64,000 nucleotides of DNA from Massilia aquatica (GTDB lineage Bacteria > Pseudomonadota > Gammaproteobacteria > Burkholderiales > Burkholderiaceae_D), in assembly GCF_011682045.1 (NCBI RefSeq), contig NZ_VVIW01000033.1, positions 1-64,000 on the forward strand. The letters run 5' to 3'. Below are positions 37,338-46,202 of the stretch, piece after piece. The notes under the pieces were generated by a model that did not search any database, was not told the DNA's origin, and was given only the letters and a program-made list of their open reading frames with translations. Numbering within the stretch: position 1 is the first letter of the stretch; the number at the start of each line of letters is the position of its first letter. The translations under genes were made by a program, and so were the position numbers.

Positions 37338-38771
37338 ATGAGCGTCATCAACACCAACATCGCCTCCCTCAACGCACAACGCAACCTGAGCACGTCCGGC
37401 TCCGGCCTGGCCACTTCGCTGCAGCGCCTGTCGTCCGGTTTGCGTATTAACAGTGCCAAGGATGACGCGGCTGGTCTGGCCATTTCGGAACGTTTCACGT
37501 CGCAGATCCGCGGCCTGGACCAGGCCCGGCGCAATGCCAACGATGGTGTGTCGATGCTGCAAACCGCTGAGGGCTCCCTGCAATCGACCGGTAACATCCT
37601 GCAACGTGTGCGTGAACTGGCTGTGCAGTCGTCCAACGCCACCAACTCGGCGGGCGACCGCAAGGCGATCCAGGCCGAAGTCGGCCAGCTGCTGTCGGAA
37701 GCCGACCGCATTGCCCAGACCTCGGAATTCAATGGACTGAAACTGCTCGACGGCAGCTTCGGCACCGCCACCTTCCAGGTGGGCGCGAACGCCGGCCAGA
37801 CCATCCAGGCAACGACTGCAAATTTCCGTACCAATAACTACGGCAACAACGAAGCGATCACTACCGCCCCGGCCACCGGCACCGCCTACACCGCCGGCAG
37901 TTTCGCCCTGCAAGGCCTGGCCACCACCACCATCGCCGTCAGCGCCACCGACACCGCCCAATCGCTGGCCTCGACCATCAATGGCGCCACCGCGACCACC
38001 GGCGTCACGGCCCAGGCCAAGAACGACGAATCGGCAGCGTTCGTCGCCGGCGGCGTGTACTCGCTGGCTGTCACCTCCGACAACAGCACCGCTGCCAACG
38101 TGAGCTTCACCGTGGGCGCCGCACTCAACGCCTCCGGCCTGGCATCGGCCGTCAGCGCCTTCAATGACGTGTCCTCGAAGACCGGCGTCACCGCCCGCCT
38201 GAACGATACCAATAGTGGCCTGGTGCTGACCAACTCTGCCGGTAACAACATTACCATCGCCAATAACAGCGCGTCCGCCGCGGTGACCCTGGGCGCTCTC
38301 GACGCCAACGGCGCCGCCTCCGGCGCTGCGGCATCGGTTGCCTCCGGTGCGACCTCGACCTCGGTGGGCTATGTGTCGATGAATTCGGACAAGGGCTTCT
38401 CGGTCGGCAGCAGCGGTTCGAACGCCATCAGCGCCGGCGCCGCCGCCACCCTCAACACCGTGGCCGTGATCGACGTCTCGACCGCCAAAGGCTCGGCCGA
38501 CGCACTCAAGATCCTCGACTCGGCCCTGGCCAACGTCAACAGCCAGCGCGCCTCGTTCGGCGCCCTGCAATCGCGTTTTGAAACGGCCGTCACCAACCTG
38601 CAATCGACGTCGGAAAACCTGTCTGCCTCGCGCAGCCGGATCCAGGATACCGACTTCGCTTCGGAAACCGCGAAACTGACCCGCGGCCAGATTCTGCAAC
38701 AGGCGGGTACTGCGATGTTAGCCCAGGCTAACTCCCTGCCAAACGGCGTGTTGTCCCTGCTGCGCGGCTGA
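37338..38771 (+). CDS. Flagellin 2
   Basis: A second 477-aa flagellin, no indel relative to flagellin 1 and about 94 percent identical. The start ATG 37338 has AAGGAG 7 nt upstream. D0/D1 regions are nearly invariant (V8I, SASAL to SGSGL, K to R after GLDQA). Most changes lie in the surface domain, near residues 175-300 and 340-400. The duplication includes the promoter and the leader, so each copy has its own control. Two flagellins allow a mixed filament or phase-dependent antigen change; which dominates is unknown. Confidence 0.97.
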   Translation: MSVINTNIASLNAQRNLSTSGSGLATSLQRLSSGLRINSAKDDAAGLAISERFTSQIRGLDQARRNANDGVSMLQTAEGSLQSTGNILQRVRELAVQSSNATNSAGDRKAIQAEVGQLLSEADRIAQTSEFNGLKLLDGSFGTATFQVGANAGQTIQATTANFRTNNYGNNEAITTAPATGTAYTAGSFALQGLATTTIAVSATDTAQSLASTINGATATTGVTAQAKNDESAAFVAGGVYSLAVTSDNSTAANVSFTVGAALNASGLASAVSAFNDVSSKTGVTARLNDTNSGLVLTNSAGNNITIANNSASAAVTLGALDANGAASGAAASVASGATSTSVGYVSMNSDKGFSVGSSGSNAISAGAAATLNTVAVIDVSTAKGSADALKILDSALANVNSQRASFGALQSRFETAVTNLQSTSENLSASRSRIQDTDFASETAKLTRGQILQQAGTAMLAQANSLPNGVLSLLRG

Positions 38772-38791
38772 TCCGCCTCGCTCCGCTGCAC

Positions 38792-38824
38792 TCCCCGGCC
38801 GCTGTTTGCGCGCCGGGGAATTTT
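38792..38824 (+). terminator. Rho-independent terminator after flagellin 2
   Basis: CCCCGGC at 38792-38798 and GCCGGGG at 38811-38817 form a stem, followed by AATTTTC. It ends 18 bp before flaG, so flaG probably depends on readthrough or its own promoter. Confidence 0.65.
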
Positions 38825-38842
38825 CGTTAAAGGAATACGGTC

Positions 38843-39211
38843 ATGGAACTTCGCCCACTAGAGAACGCGCCGGCCGCTCTCCTGCCGCGCCCGGCAGCCC
38901 CCACCGAAGGCGCGGCCGCCAGCGCCAGGACGGCGCCGGCCGCCGCCCTCGGCAAGACCGAGCCCGCCAAAGAGGGGGCCGAGCCCGACCCGGCCGAAGT
39001 GACCAAGGTGGTCGACCGCATCAACGTGGCGATGCAGGCGCTGTCGCGCAATATCGAATTTTCGATCGACACCGACAGCAAGCGCACGGTGGTCAAGATC
39101 ATCGACCAGACCACCAAGGAAGTGATCCGCCAGATGCCCAGCGCCGAGGCGCTCGAAATCGGCAAGGCGCTGGAAAAAGTCCAGGGTTTGCTGATCAGCC
39201 AAGTTGCCTGA
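38843..39211 (+). CDS. flaG: FlaG family flagellar protein
   Basis: A 122-aa protein. The FlaG domain is in the last 75 residues: VDRINVAMQALSRNIEFSIDTDSKRTVVKIIDQTTKEVIRQMPSAE, closing with KALEKVQGLLISQVA. The N-terminal 45 residues are a low-complexity Ala/Pro linker. In polar flagellates FlaG affects filament length. It lies between the flagellin gene and fliD, its standard site. An SD-like AAAGG lies about 13 nt before the ATG. Confidence 0.92.
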   Translation: MELRPLENAPAALLPRPAAPTEGAAASARTAPAAALGKTEPAKEGAEPDPAEVTKVVDRINVAMQALSRNIEFSIDTDSKRTVVKIIDQTTKEVIRQMPSAEALEIGKALEKVQGLLISQVA

Positions 39212-39272
39212 GGGAATTGGCAAAAAGACGCGCAATCCGGGCATAAACCGAACAAGCACCGGATTACCCCTC

Positions 39273-39299
39273 TAAAGTATGGATAGAAGATGCCGTTAA
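39273..39299 (+). promoter_or_regulatory. Sigma-28 promoter of fliD
   Basis: TAAAGTAT at 39273-39280, an 11-bp spacer, and GCCGTTAA at 39292-39299. It differs from the FliA consensus at only two of sixteen positions, the best match in this window, and lies 35 bp upstream of the fliD start. Confidence 0.85.
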
Positions 39300-39333
39300 C
39301 TTAGTATATTCATGCTTTTACCAGGAGGCGTTT

Positions 39334-41343
39334 GTGGCCATTTCATCCGTCAGTTCAGGCGGCTCTATCGACGTCAACGACATCGTCAATAAATTGATGG
39401 TGGCGGAGAGCCGGCCTTTCGTCGCCATGCAGGACAAGGAAAAGGCGTACACCGCCAAGCTGGCCGCGTTCGGCACCCTGAGCGGTGCCCTGGCTGGCTT
39501 CCAGACCGCCGTCACCGGCCTGGCCGATCCGACCAAGTTCAAGACCATCGGCGCCTCCTCGTCCGAAACGGGCGTGCTCACCGCCACCGCCGGCAAGGAC
39601 ACCGTCAAGGGCAGCTACAGCGTTAACGTGACCCAGCTGTCGCAGGCGCAAACCCTCACTTCCGCCGGCCAGGCCAGCACCACCGCCCTGATCGGCAGCG
39701 GCGCGGCCACCACGCTCACCTTTGAATTCGGCAGCATCACGGGCGGCACCCTGGCCAACGGCGCCTATACCGGCGCCACCTTCGCCCAGGACGCCACGCG
39801 CTCGGCGCGCACCGTCACCCTGGACGCGAGCAACAATTCGCTGCAAGGCATCCGCGACGCCATCAACAAGGCCAACGTAGGCGTGACCGCCTCGATCATT
39901 TCGGACGGCAGCGCCAGCCCCAACCGCCTGGTGCTGACCTCGGCCCAGACCGGCGAAACCTCGAGCATGCGCATCGGCGTCTCGGGCGATGCGGCCATTG
40001 GCAGCCTGCTCGGCTACGCCGCCGACGGCACCCAGAACATGACGCAAAACAGCGCGGCCCAGAACACCAAGCTGACCATCAACGGCGTGGCCATCAGCAG
40101 CCAGAGCAACAACGTCTCGGAAGCGATCCAGGGCGTGACCATCAGCGCCCTCAAGGTCGGCACCAGCACCGTCAACATCACCAGCGACAGCAGCGGCGCC
40201 AAGACGGCGATCAACAATTTCATCAAGTCGTACAACGAACTGAACACGACGATCGCCGGCCTGACCACGGCGCCCAAGGCGACCGAGGGCAAGGGCGCCG
40301 GCGTGCTGCTGGGCGACGCCACCGTGCGCAACCTGCAAACCAGCCTGCGCAAGATGTTCTTTACGCCGGTGCCGGGCATGGACGGCGATATCAGCAGCAT
40401 GAGCCAGCTGGGCGTGTCGTTCCAGGCCGACGGTTCCCTCAAGCTCGACAGCACCAAGCTGCAGAAAGCGCTCGATTCAAACCTGGAAGACGTGTCCAAG
40501 CTGCTCAGTACGGTCGGCTCGACCACGGACAGCCTGGTCAGCTTCGTCGGCTCCACCACCAACAGCACGGTCGGCACCAAGAGCGTGGTGATCAGCCAGC
40601 TGGCCACGCAAGGCAGCGCCAAGGGCAGCACCGCTGCCGACACCAGCATCACCAAGGGTGTCAACGATCAATTGTCGCTCACCATCAACGGCGTGACCTC
40701 GACCGCTACCCTGCTCGCTGGTAACTACAGCGCGGCCAGCCTGGCCAGCCACGTGCAGTCGATCATCAACGGCGCGGTCGGCGCCACGGGCGCCAGCGCC
40801 ACCAGCGGCACCGGCGTCACGGTCAAGCAGGAAAACGGGATCTTCACGATCACCTCGAACAAGTTCGGCTCGACCTCGAAAGTGAGCATCAGCGGCAACG
40901 CCGCGGCGGGACTCTTGGGCACCCCGACCATTGCCGACGGCCTCGACGTGGCCGGCACCATCGGCGGCGCGGCCGCCACCGGCAGCGGCCAGAACCTGAC
41001 CGGCAACGTCGGCTCGACCGCCTCCGGCATCCAGATCCAGGTCACCGGCGGCGCCATCGGCGAGCGCGGCACGGTGAATATCTCGAAAGGCGCGGGTGCC
41101 CAGTTCACCGAACTGATCGACAGTTATCTCAGCACCAAGGGCACGATCTCCGGCAAGAACGCCGGCATCAACGCCAGCCTGGCCGATATCGCCAAGCAGC
41201 GCGTGGCCCTGAATGTGCGCCTGACCCAGACCGAAAAAGATTTACGCAAGCAGTATTCTTCGCTCGACGTGACGCTCTCGGGCATGAGTTCGACGAGTAC
41301 CTTCCTGGCGCAGCAGCTCGCCTCCCTCAGCACCATCCGATAG
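39334..41343 (+). CDS. fliD: Flagellar filament capping protein FliD
   Basis: A 669-aa cap protein. GTG start at 39334 with AGGAGG upstream. The N-terminal coiled coil (SSGGSIDVNDIVNKLMVAES) and the C-terminal end (LTQTEKDLRKQYSSLDVTLSGMSSTSTFLAQQLASL) are standard. The middle has a flagellin-hook-like block near residues 245-275. It is well over 100 residues longer than E. coli FliD, with extra Ser/Gly/Thr-rich sequence from about residue 390 to 590, probably an expanded surface head. The cap mediates filament growth and often adhesion. Followed by fliS and fliT. Confidence 0.95.
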   Translation: MAISSVSSGGSIDVNDIVNKLMVAESRPFVAMQDKEKAYTAKLAAFGTLSGALAGFQTAVTGLADPTKFKTIGASSSETGVLTATAGKDTVKGSYSVNVTQLSQAQTLTSAGQASTTALIGSGAATTLTFEFGSITGGTLANGAYTGATFAQDATRSARTVTLDASNNSLQGIRDAINKANVGVTASIISDGSASPNRLVLTSAQTGETSSMRIGVSGDAAIGSLLGYAADGTQNMTQNSAAQNTKLTINGVAISSQSNNVSEAIQGVTISALKVGTSTVNITSDSSGAKTAINNFIKSYNELNTTIAGLTTAPKATEGKGAGVLLGDATVRNLQTSLRKMFFTPVPGMDGDISSMSQLGVSFQADGSLKLDSTKLQKALDSNLEDVSKLLSTVGSTTDSLVSFVGSTTNSTVGTKSVVISQLATQGSAKGSTAADTSITKGVNDQLSLTINGVTSTATLLAGNYSAASLASHVQSIINGAVGATGASATSGTGVTVKQENGIFTITSNKFGSTSKVSISGNAAAGLLGTPTIADGLDVAGTIGGAAATGSGQNLTGNVGSTASGIQIQVTGGAIGERGTVNISKGAGAQFTELIDSYLSTKGTISGKNAGINASLADIAKQRVALNVRLTQTEKDLRKQYSSLDVTLSGMSSTSTFLAQQLASLSTIR

Positions 41344-41365
41344 CGACAGAAAGAGGACATTAATT

Positions 41366-41818
41366 ATGTTTGGATCTCCCAACAGGGGCGCAAGCAGCTA
41401 CGCCAAGGTCGGCCTGGAAACGAGTGTGGTGGCAGCCTCCCCGCACAAGCTGATCGTCATGCTGTTCGACGGCGCGCTGGTGGCGGTGCTGACCGGCCTG
41501 ATGCACATGAAGTCGGGCAACATTCCGGAAAAAGGCAAGGCGATCTCGAAAGCCATCCAGATCATCGACAATGGCTTGCGCGCCAGCCTCGACAAAAAAG
41601 CTGGCGGCCAGATCGCCGAGAACCTCGACGCCCTGTACGAATACATGAGCGCGCGCCTGCTGGCGGCGAACCTGAAAAACGATACCGAGATCATGGTCGA
41701 AATCCAGGGCTTGCTGACCGAGCTGCGCGAAACCTGGAACGCCATCGGCGCCGCACCGGTCGTCAATCCCGCGTCCGAAATGGCGCCCAACCGCATGTCC
41801 AACCTGATGAGCGCCTGA
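41366..41818 (+). CDS. fliS: Flagellar export chaperone FliS
   Basis: A 150-aa flagellin chaperone. ASSYAKVGLETSVVAASPHKLIVMLFDGAL matches the FliS N-terminus, and KAIQIIDNGLRASLDKKAGGQIAENLDALYEYM the helical core that binds the flagellin C-terminus. It keeps the two flagellins from assembling in the cytosol. It abuts fliT with no gap. Confidence 0.96.
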   Translation: MFGSPNRGASSYAKVGLETSVVAASPHKLIVMLFDGALVAVLTGLMHMKSGNIPEKGKAISKAIQIIDNGLRASLDKKAGGQIAENLDALYEYMSARLLAANLKNDTEIMVEIQGLLTELRETWNAIGAAPVVNPASEMAPNRMSNLMSA

Positions 41819-42166
41819 ATGATGACCATGACCAAAGCGATGACCAACGACGACGTGCTCTCCACCTACGAAGCCATGCTGGCCCTGTCGGAACAGATGG
41901 TGGCCGCGGCCGAATGCGGCGAGTGGGATGAACTGAGCCTGCTCGAAAAGCGGGTCGGCGCGCACGCCAGCGCCTTGCAGGCCAACGACCAGCAGATCTT
42001 GCTGGACGGCGCCAGCCGGGTCAAGAAAGTGGCGATCATCAAGCAGTTGCTGGCGTACGACCGCACCATCCGCGACCTGACCACGCCCTGGATGGCGCAG
42101 CTGTCGCAACTGATCAACAGCAGCGGCACCTCGCGCCGCCTGAATAACGCCTACGGCGGCGTCTAG
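41819..42166 (+). CDS. fliT: FliT-like flagellar chaperone
   Basis: A 115-aa small helical protein directly after fliS (stop and start adjacent), where fliT is found. It has the four-helix pattern, with VLSTYEAMLALSEQMVAAAECGEWDELSLLEKRV as the leading helix pair. FliT binds FliD and FlhDC-type regulators in enterobacteria. Sequence identity across FliT is low; assignment rests on length, composition and position. The start could also be a later in-frame ATG (41828 or 41840). Confidence 0.8.
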   Translation: MMTMTKAMTNDDVLSTYEAMLALSEQMVAAAECGEWDELSLLEKRVGAHASALQANDQQILLDGASRVKKVAIIKQLLAYDRTIRDLTTPWMAQLSQLINSSGTSRRLNNAYGGV

Positions 42167-42177
42167 TCGTCCTCGCG

Positions 42178-43419
42178 ATGCTGGCGCGTACCGACGGACC
42201 GGGGCAAGTCGGAAGAATCGACCCGGCACGCCCCGCGCCCGGGGTTGGCGATGCGCGCCAGGAAGCGCTCACCCGCGTCCTGTCGACCGAAGTCGGCAAG
42301 TCGATGCAGGTGGCGGTGCTGTCCAGGTTCAACGACGGCACGTTTCTGGTCAGGGTGGCGGGCGAACAGGCCCGCATGAGCCTGCCCCAGGGGGCGCAAG
42401 CCGGCACCGAAGTGCCGATGACCCTGATTTCCATCACGCCGCGTCCGCAGTTCCGCCTGGACCCCGGCCAGCCCGGCCAGTTGCCGGGCCAGCCTGCCGC
42501 CACACCCCAGCCCCCCTTGCCGGGCGCCACCGCCCAGCCTGCCCTGCCGGCGGCCGCCACGCCGGAACGCGCGCCGCTGCCGCCGCCCGGGTTGCCACAA
42601 ACCGCGCCGCAGGAAAGCAAGGGCGCCGGCGCCGCCAACATGGCCGGGCGCACCACCAGCCTGGCCGCGGCCCTGCTCGGCAAGTCGCCCATGACCGCCA
42701 GCGCCGACCTGCCCAAGCTCGACGCCAATACCCTCCCGGCCAGAATCAGCAATACCGGACAATTGCTCGCGCGCATACTCGACATCGGCCATCCCGTCTC
42801 CGGCAAGCCGCCCGCGATCGCCGGCGCGGCGCCCCTGATCGACCCGAAAAACGGCGTGCCGCCAGCGGCCGAACTGGCGCGCAAGCTGGAACAGAGCATC
42901 AGCGGCAGCGGCGTGTTTTATGAGTCGCACGTGGCCGAATGGGCCGACGGCAAGCGCCCCTTGAGCGAACTGCAGCGCGAGCCGCAGATGCAGCAAGCCA
43001 CGAGCACGTCCGGCGCCAAACCGGGCTCGGCGGCGGAACTGGCCAGCGCCCAGCTCATCAACCTGCAACTGACGACCCAGGAACAGGCGCGCGTAACCTG
43101 GCAGGGCCAGCTGGCGCCGGGCCAGGACTTGCAGTGGGAAATCCATAAGGATGCGCCCGAACAGCGCGGTCGCGGCGCCGGGGAAGACAGCGCCCCGGTG
43201 TGGCGCAGCGGCATGCGCCTGCGCTTTCCCCTGCTGGGCGAGATCGAGGCGACCATCGTCACCACCGGCGACAAGGTCCACATCGAACTGCGCACCGCCA
43301 GCGCCGGCACGGGCGAGGCCCTGCGCGCGCGCGCCGGCGAACTGACCTCGGCGCTGGATGTGTCCGGCACGGCGCTGGCCTCGCTGGTGATCCGCACCCC
43401 GGAGCCCGGCAATGACTAA
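42178..43419 (+). CDS. FliK-like flagellar hook-length domain protein
   Basis: A 413-aa protein. The N-terminal 100 residues have SMQVAVLSRFNDGTFLVRVAGEQARM, then a Pro/Ala/Gln-rich linker (about residues 100-150), and a C-terminal domain with ATIVTTGDKVHIELRTASAGTGEALRARAGELTSAL, like the FliK C-domain. The true hook-length FliK is encoded at 54.5 kb, so this is a second member. It overlaps the FlhB-C-like gene by 8 bp. The pair may form an alternative substrate-switch module, as seen in some Burkholderiales. Confidence 0.75.
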   Translation: MLARTDGPGQVGRIDPARPAPGVGDARQEALTRVLSTEVGKSMQVAVLSRFNDGTFLVRVAGEQARMSLPQGAQAGTEVPMTLISITPRPQFRLDPGQPGQLPGQPAATPQPPLPGATAQPALPAAATPERAPLPPPGLPQTAPQESKGAGAANMAGRTTSLAAALLGKSPMTASADLPKLDANTLPARISNTGQLLARILDIGHPVSGKPPAIAGAAPLIDPKNGVPPAAELARKLEQSISGSGVFYESHVAEWADGKRPLSELQREPQMQQATSTSGAKPGSAAELASAQLINLQLTTQEQARVTWQGQLAPGQDLQWEIHKDAPEQRGRGAGEDSAPVWRSGMRLRFPLLGEIEATIVTTGDKVHIELRTASAGTGEALRARAGELTSALDVSGTALASLVIRTPEPGND

Positions 43420-43774
43420 AGCGCCGCCGAAGCGCGCCCAGTCGGCCGTTGCGCTGGCCTACAACAATGGCGATCCGGCGCCCAAGGTGGTGGCCAAAGG
43501 CAAGGGCCTGATTGCCGCCCAGATCATCGAGCGCGCCAGGGATGCCGGCGTCTTCGTGCACGAATCGAAAGAACTGGTGGCCCTGCTGATGGGCGTCGAC
43601 CTGGACAGCCAGATCCCGCCCGGCCTGTACCGGGCGATTGCGGAACTGCTGGCCTGGCTATATCATATTGAAGCCGCCCAGGCCAGCGGCGGTCCCCTGC
43701 CCGCCCCACCGGACGCAGCCCTTTTCATCGACCGACCACAAGAAGCGGCAGACAAAGATGCAATCAACCAATGA
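43412..43774 (+). CDS. FlhB C-terminal domain-like protein (FhlX type)
   Basis: A 120-aa stand-alone protein matching the cytosolic domain of FlhB: AVALAYNNGDPAPKVVAKGKGLIAAQIIERA aligns with the FlhB segment after its NPTH cleavage site. Where NPTH should be, this protein has KRAQ, so no self-cleavage is expected. There is no membrane domain. It continues IPPGLYRAIAELLAWLYHIE as in FlhB. FhlX-type proteins can replace the cleaved FlhB C-domain in export switching. It sits between the FliK-like gene and ycgR and overlaps both. Confidence 0.88.
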   Translation: MTKAPPKRAQSAVALAYNNGDPAPKVVAKGKGLIAAQIIERARDAGVFVHESKELVALLMGVDLDSQIPPGLYRAIAELLAWLYHIEAAQASGGPLPAPPDAALFIDRPQEAADKDAINQ

Positions 43775-44516
43775 TTCCGATATAGAAAGCTGGCACGACT
43801 TCGAAGTCGCCTCGCGCAAGGAAATCATCGCACTGCTGCGCAGCATCGGCGAGAAGCGCCAGCTGGTGCGCATGGTCATCCGGCGCGGCACCGAAGTGTG
43901 CGTCTCGGCCATTCTCGATGTCGATCCCGACAACAACACGGTGACCCTGGACGGCTCGGCCGACCCCGAGCAGCACCGCCGCTTCGCCCATGTGGGCCGG
44001 ATCATGTTCGAGACTTCGCTCGACAAGATCCGCATCCTGTTCTCGTCCGAAGAAGTGCAGGCCAGCACCTTCGAGGAGACTCCGGCCTTCGTGATGCCGA
44101 TTCCGGAAACCATGATCCGCCTGCAACGGCGCGAGTTCTACCGCATGATCACGCCGGTCAGCAACCCGGTCTCGGTGGTGATCCGCCTGCCGCACGACCT
44201 GGGCGGCGGCACCCACGTGTTTCCGCTGGCCGATATCAGCTGCGGCGGCATCGCCATCCTCGACAACAAGCTAGTGCTGGGCAACACCATCGGCCACAGC
44301 TACGCCGCTTGCCGCATCGACTTGCCGGATGTGGGCGCGGTCCAGACCACCCTGATGATCCGCAACTCGGTCGACCTGACCCTGCTCAACGACAAGACCA
44401 ACCGCCGCCTCGGCTGCGCCTTTGTCGACATCTCGCGCGGCGCTCTTGCCAGCGTGCAAAAGTACATCACCAAGCTCGAACGCGAACGCAACGCGCGCAT
44501 GGCCGGCCTGGGCTGA
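43758..44516 (+). CDS. ycgR: YcgR-family c-di-GMP flagellar brake protein
   Basis: A 252-aa two-domain protein. The N-terminal YcgR domain (residues about 10-110) precedes a PilZ domain with the c-di-GMP site QRREFYRM (RxxxR) near residues 121-126 and ADISCGGIAI (D/NxSxxG). When bound to c-di-GMP the protein slows the motor via MotA or the rotor. The start ATG 43758 lies inside the FlhB-C-like gene. A diguanylate cyclase at 23.6-25.2 kb is one possible source of the signal. Confidence 0.92.
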   Translation: MQSTNDSDIESWHDFEVASRKEIIALLRSIGEKRQLVRMVIRRGTEVCVSAILDVDPDNNTVTLDGSADPEQHRRFAHVGRIMFETSLDKIRILFSSEEVQASTFEETPAFVMPIPETMIRLQRREFYRMITPVSNPVSVVIRLPHDLGGGTHVFPLADISCGGIAILDNKLVLGNTIGHSYAACRIDLPDVGAVQTTLMIRNSVDLTLLNDKTNRRLGCAFVDISRGALASVQKYITKLERERNARMAGLG

Positions 44517-44637
44517 GAAAATATCCTCCCGGCAGCAGTCTGATTGACGGGCGGCCAACAGCGTGCCGATAGCCGGGCACGCCTCGGCCTGAGGGCGTAT
44601 GTTTCAAGTTCACCGCGGACTTTTTCGGAGAATGATG

Positions 44638-45789
44638 ATGAAACGTACACTCGTGCTGTCAGCCACCCTGGCTTGCCTGGTCGCCTGTACCAGCCCCTAC
44701 CGCACACCCGTGCTCGACGCTACGCCGACGACCCTGCCGACCTTTGCTGGCGTGACCAGCCTGCTCAAGCCGGATCGCCCGCTCGACGTGCTGCTGGTGC
44801 ACGGCATGTGCACCCAGGATGAAAGCTGGGCCAGGGAATCGGTGGCGCAGCTGGTCGAAGGCCTGGGCGGCGACGCGGCGCAGGTGGCGCTCTCGCGCAG
44901 CGATGTGGGCGATACCGGCATCGTGCTGTACCGCCAGAGCCTGGCGCTGGCGGGTGGATCGGTCAACGTCAACGCGATTTTGTGGTCGCCCCTGACGCGT
45001 CCGCTCAAGAGCGAGCTGTGCTACGACCAGAGTAACAAGTCCGGCGCCTGTTCGGCGGACCCGGCCGCCGTCCCCTATCCGTACCAGCGCGCCTCGCTCA
45101 ACCGCGCGCTGAAAGACAAGTTGCTCGACGATTGCCTGGCCGACGCCGTGATTTACCAGGGCAAGGCGCGCGAGACCATCAACCAGCGCATGCAGACGGC
45201 CATTTTGCAGGCGGTGGGCAACGCCAACGGCGCGACGTTGGTGCCGGGCGGCGGCGAGGTGCCGCCCGAACCGGTGCCGCTGGTGCTCATCACCGACAGC
45301 CTGGGCAGCAAAGTGACCTTCGATGCCCTGTTCCGGCTGGCCTCGTCACCGCAGCAGGCGGCAGCGGCGCTGCAAGTGTTCGAGCGCACCCCGCTCATTT
45401 TCATGCGCGCCAACCAGTTGCCGCTATTGAGGCTGGCCGAGATGGATCTCGATGGCGGCATGGCGCCGCCGGGGCCGAACGACTTCCCGGCCGATCCGAT
45501 CCAGGCCCTGATCGAACGCAGCCGCATGCAGGGCTTCGGCAAGCCGACCGGGGTGCCGACCGTGGTGGCGTTTACCGATCCCAACGATGTGCTGTCGTAC
45601 ACCCTGGTGAAAAGCCCGTTCGCCGCGCCCGCCACGTATCCGATCATCGATGTGGTGGTGTCGAATGCGCCGACCTATCTGGGACTGCTGGAACTGCCTG
45701 ACCGCGCCCATACGGGTTACGCCGGCAATCCGACGGTGCGGCGCATGATTGCCTGCGGTGAACCGGCGGCGGAGGGTTGCGGCAACTGA
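44638..45789 (+). CDS. Putative lipoprotein with alpha/beta hydrolase fold
   Basis: About 383 aa. The chosen ATG 44638 is the third of three tandem ATG codons, with GGAG 7 nt upstream. The lipoprotein signal ends in LACLVAC. VLLVHGMCTQDESW gives an oxyanion-loop-like HG motif, and VLITDSLGSKVTFDALF a serine nucleophile elbow (DSLGS rather than GxSxG). HTGYAGNPTVRRMI near the end may hold the histidine. Family not named with confidence; an envelope esterase is likely. It starts the non-flagellar insert inside the flagellar locus. Confidence 0.7.
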   Translation: MKRTLVLSATLACLVACTSPYRTPVLDATPTTLPTFAGVTSLLKPDRPLDVLLVHGMCTQDESWARESVAQLVEGLGGDAAQVALSRSDVGDTGIVLYRQSLALAGGSVNVNAILWSPLTRPLKSELCYDQSNKSGACSADPAAVPYPYQRASLNRALKDKLLDDCLADAVIYQGKARETINQRMQTAILQAVGNANGATLVPGGGEVPPEPVPLVLITDSLGSKVTFDALFRLASSPQQAAAALQVFERTPLIFMRANQLPLLRLAEMDLDGGMAPPGPNDFPADPIQALIERSRMQGFGKPTGVPTVVAFTDPNDVLSYTLVKSPFAAPATYPIIDVVVSNAPTYLGLLELPDRAHTGYAGNPTVRRMIACGEPAAEGCGN

Positions 45790-45801
45790 GCGACGCGCCA
45801 C

Positions 45802-45834
45802 GGAGGGTTGGCGGCGGCGCTGGCGCCACCCTCC
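45802..45834. terminator. Bidirectional terminator hairpin
   Basis: GGAGGGTTGGCG pairs with CGCCACCCTCC, one bulge, across a GC-rich loop. It fits between two convergent genes (stops at 45787-45789 and 45835-45837). Confidence 0.6.
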
Positions 45835-46191
45835 TTACTTTGGTTTGATCAACAAATCCTTGCACATCCCCTCGATTGCTTCCGGCTTTTCCTTGATCTG
45901 GGCGGCTATATCGGGGCGCTTGGCATACTCCTCGGTTGCACGCAAACGCTCGAGGTAGCCGGGCGAACCTTCCCCGCCGACCACCTTTTCCAACAGCTCC
46001 TTTTTTTGAGTCTCACTCCAGGACGCAAACTGCGGGCAGTATGTCAGTTGCGTTTCCGATAAAAGAAGGATCATCACGGCCCACTCGTCCAGGCAGCCAT
46101 CAGGATCCCGGCAGGGGCTGGTCGCGCTGGCATTGGCGCTGGCAAGCGTCAGCAGCGCCCCGCACAGCAGGTGTTGAATAGAGGTCGACAT
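45835..46191 (-). CDS. Small secreted hypothetical protein
   Basis: A 118-aa protein with a signal peptide (MSTSIQHLLCGALLTLASANASA) and a mature part of about 95 aa. Four cysteines in the mature part (SPCRDPDGC, YCPQ, MCKD) could form two disulfides, fitting a periplasmic location. AGGAAA precedes the ATG at 46191. I do not recognise the family. The three minus-strand genes here lie 9-12 bp apart and look like one operon transcribed from 46865 downward. Confidence 0.7.
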   Translation of the reverse strand: MSTSIQHLLCGALLTLASANASATSPCRDPDGCLDEWAVMILLLSETQLTYCPQFASWSETQKKELLEKVVGGEGSPGYLERLRATEEYAKRPDIAAQIKEKPEAIEGMCKDLLIKPK

Positions 46192-46202
46192 CGGTTTCCT
46201 TT

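Noticed and set aside
35511-38771. Flagellin pair as an assembly artefact (duplicated contig end)
   Set aside because: The copies differ at about 29 residues and at many silent positions, and the leaders and hairpins differ, so they are real paralogues.
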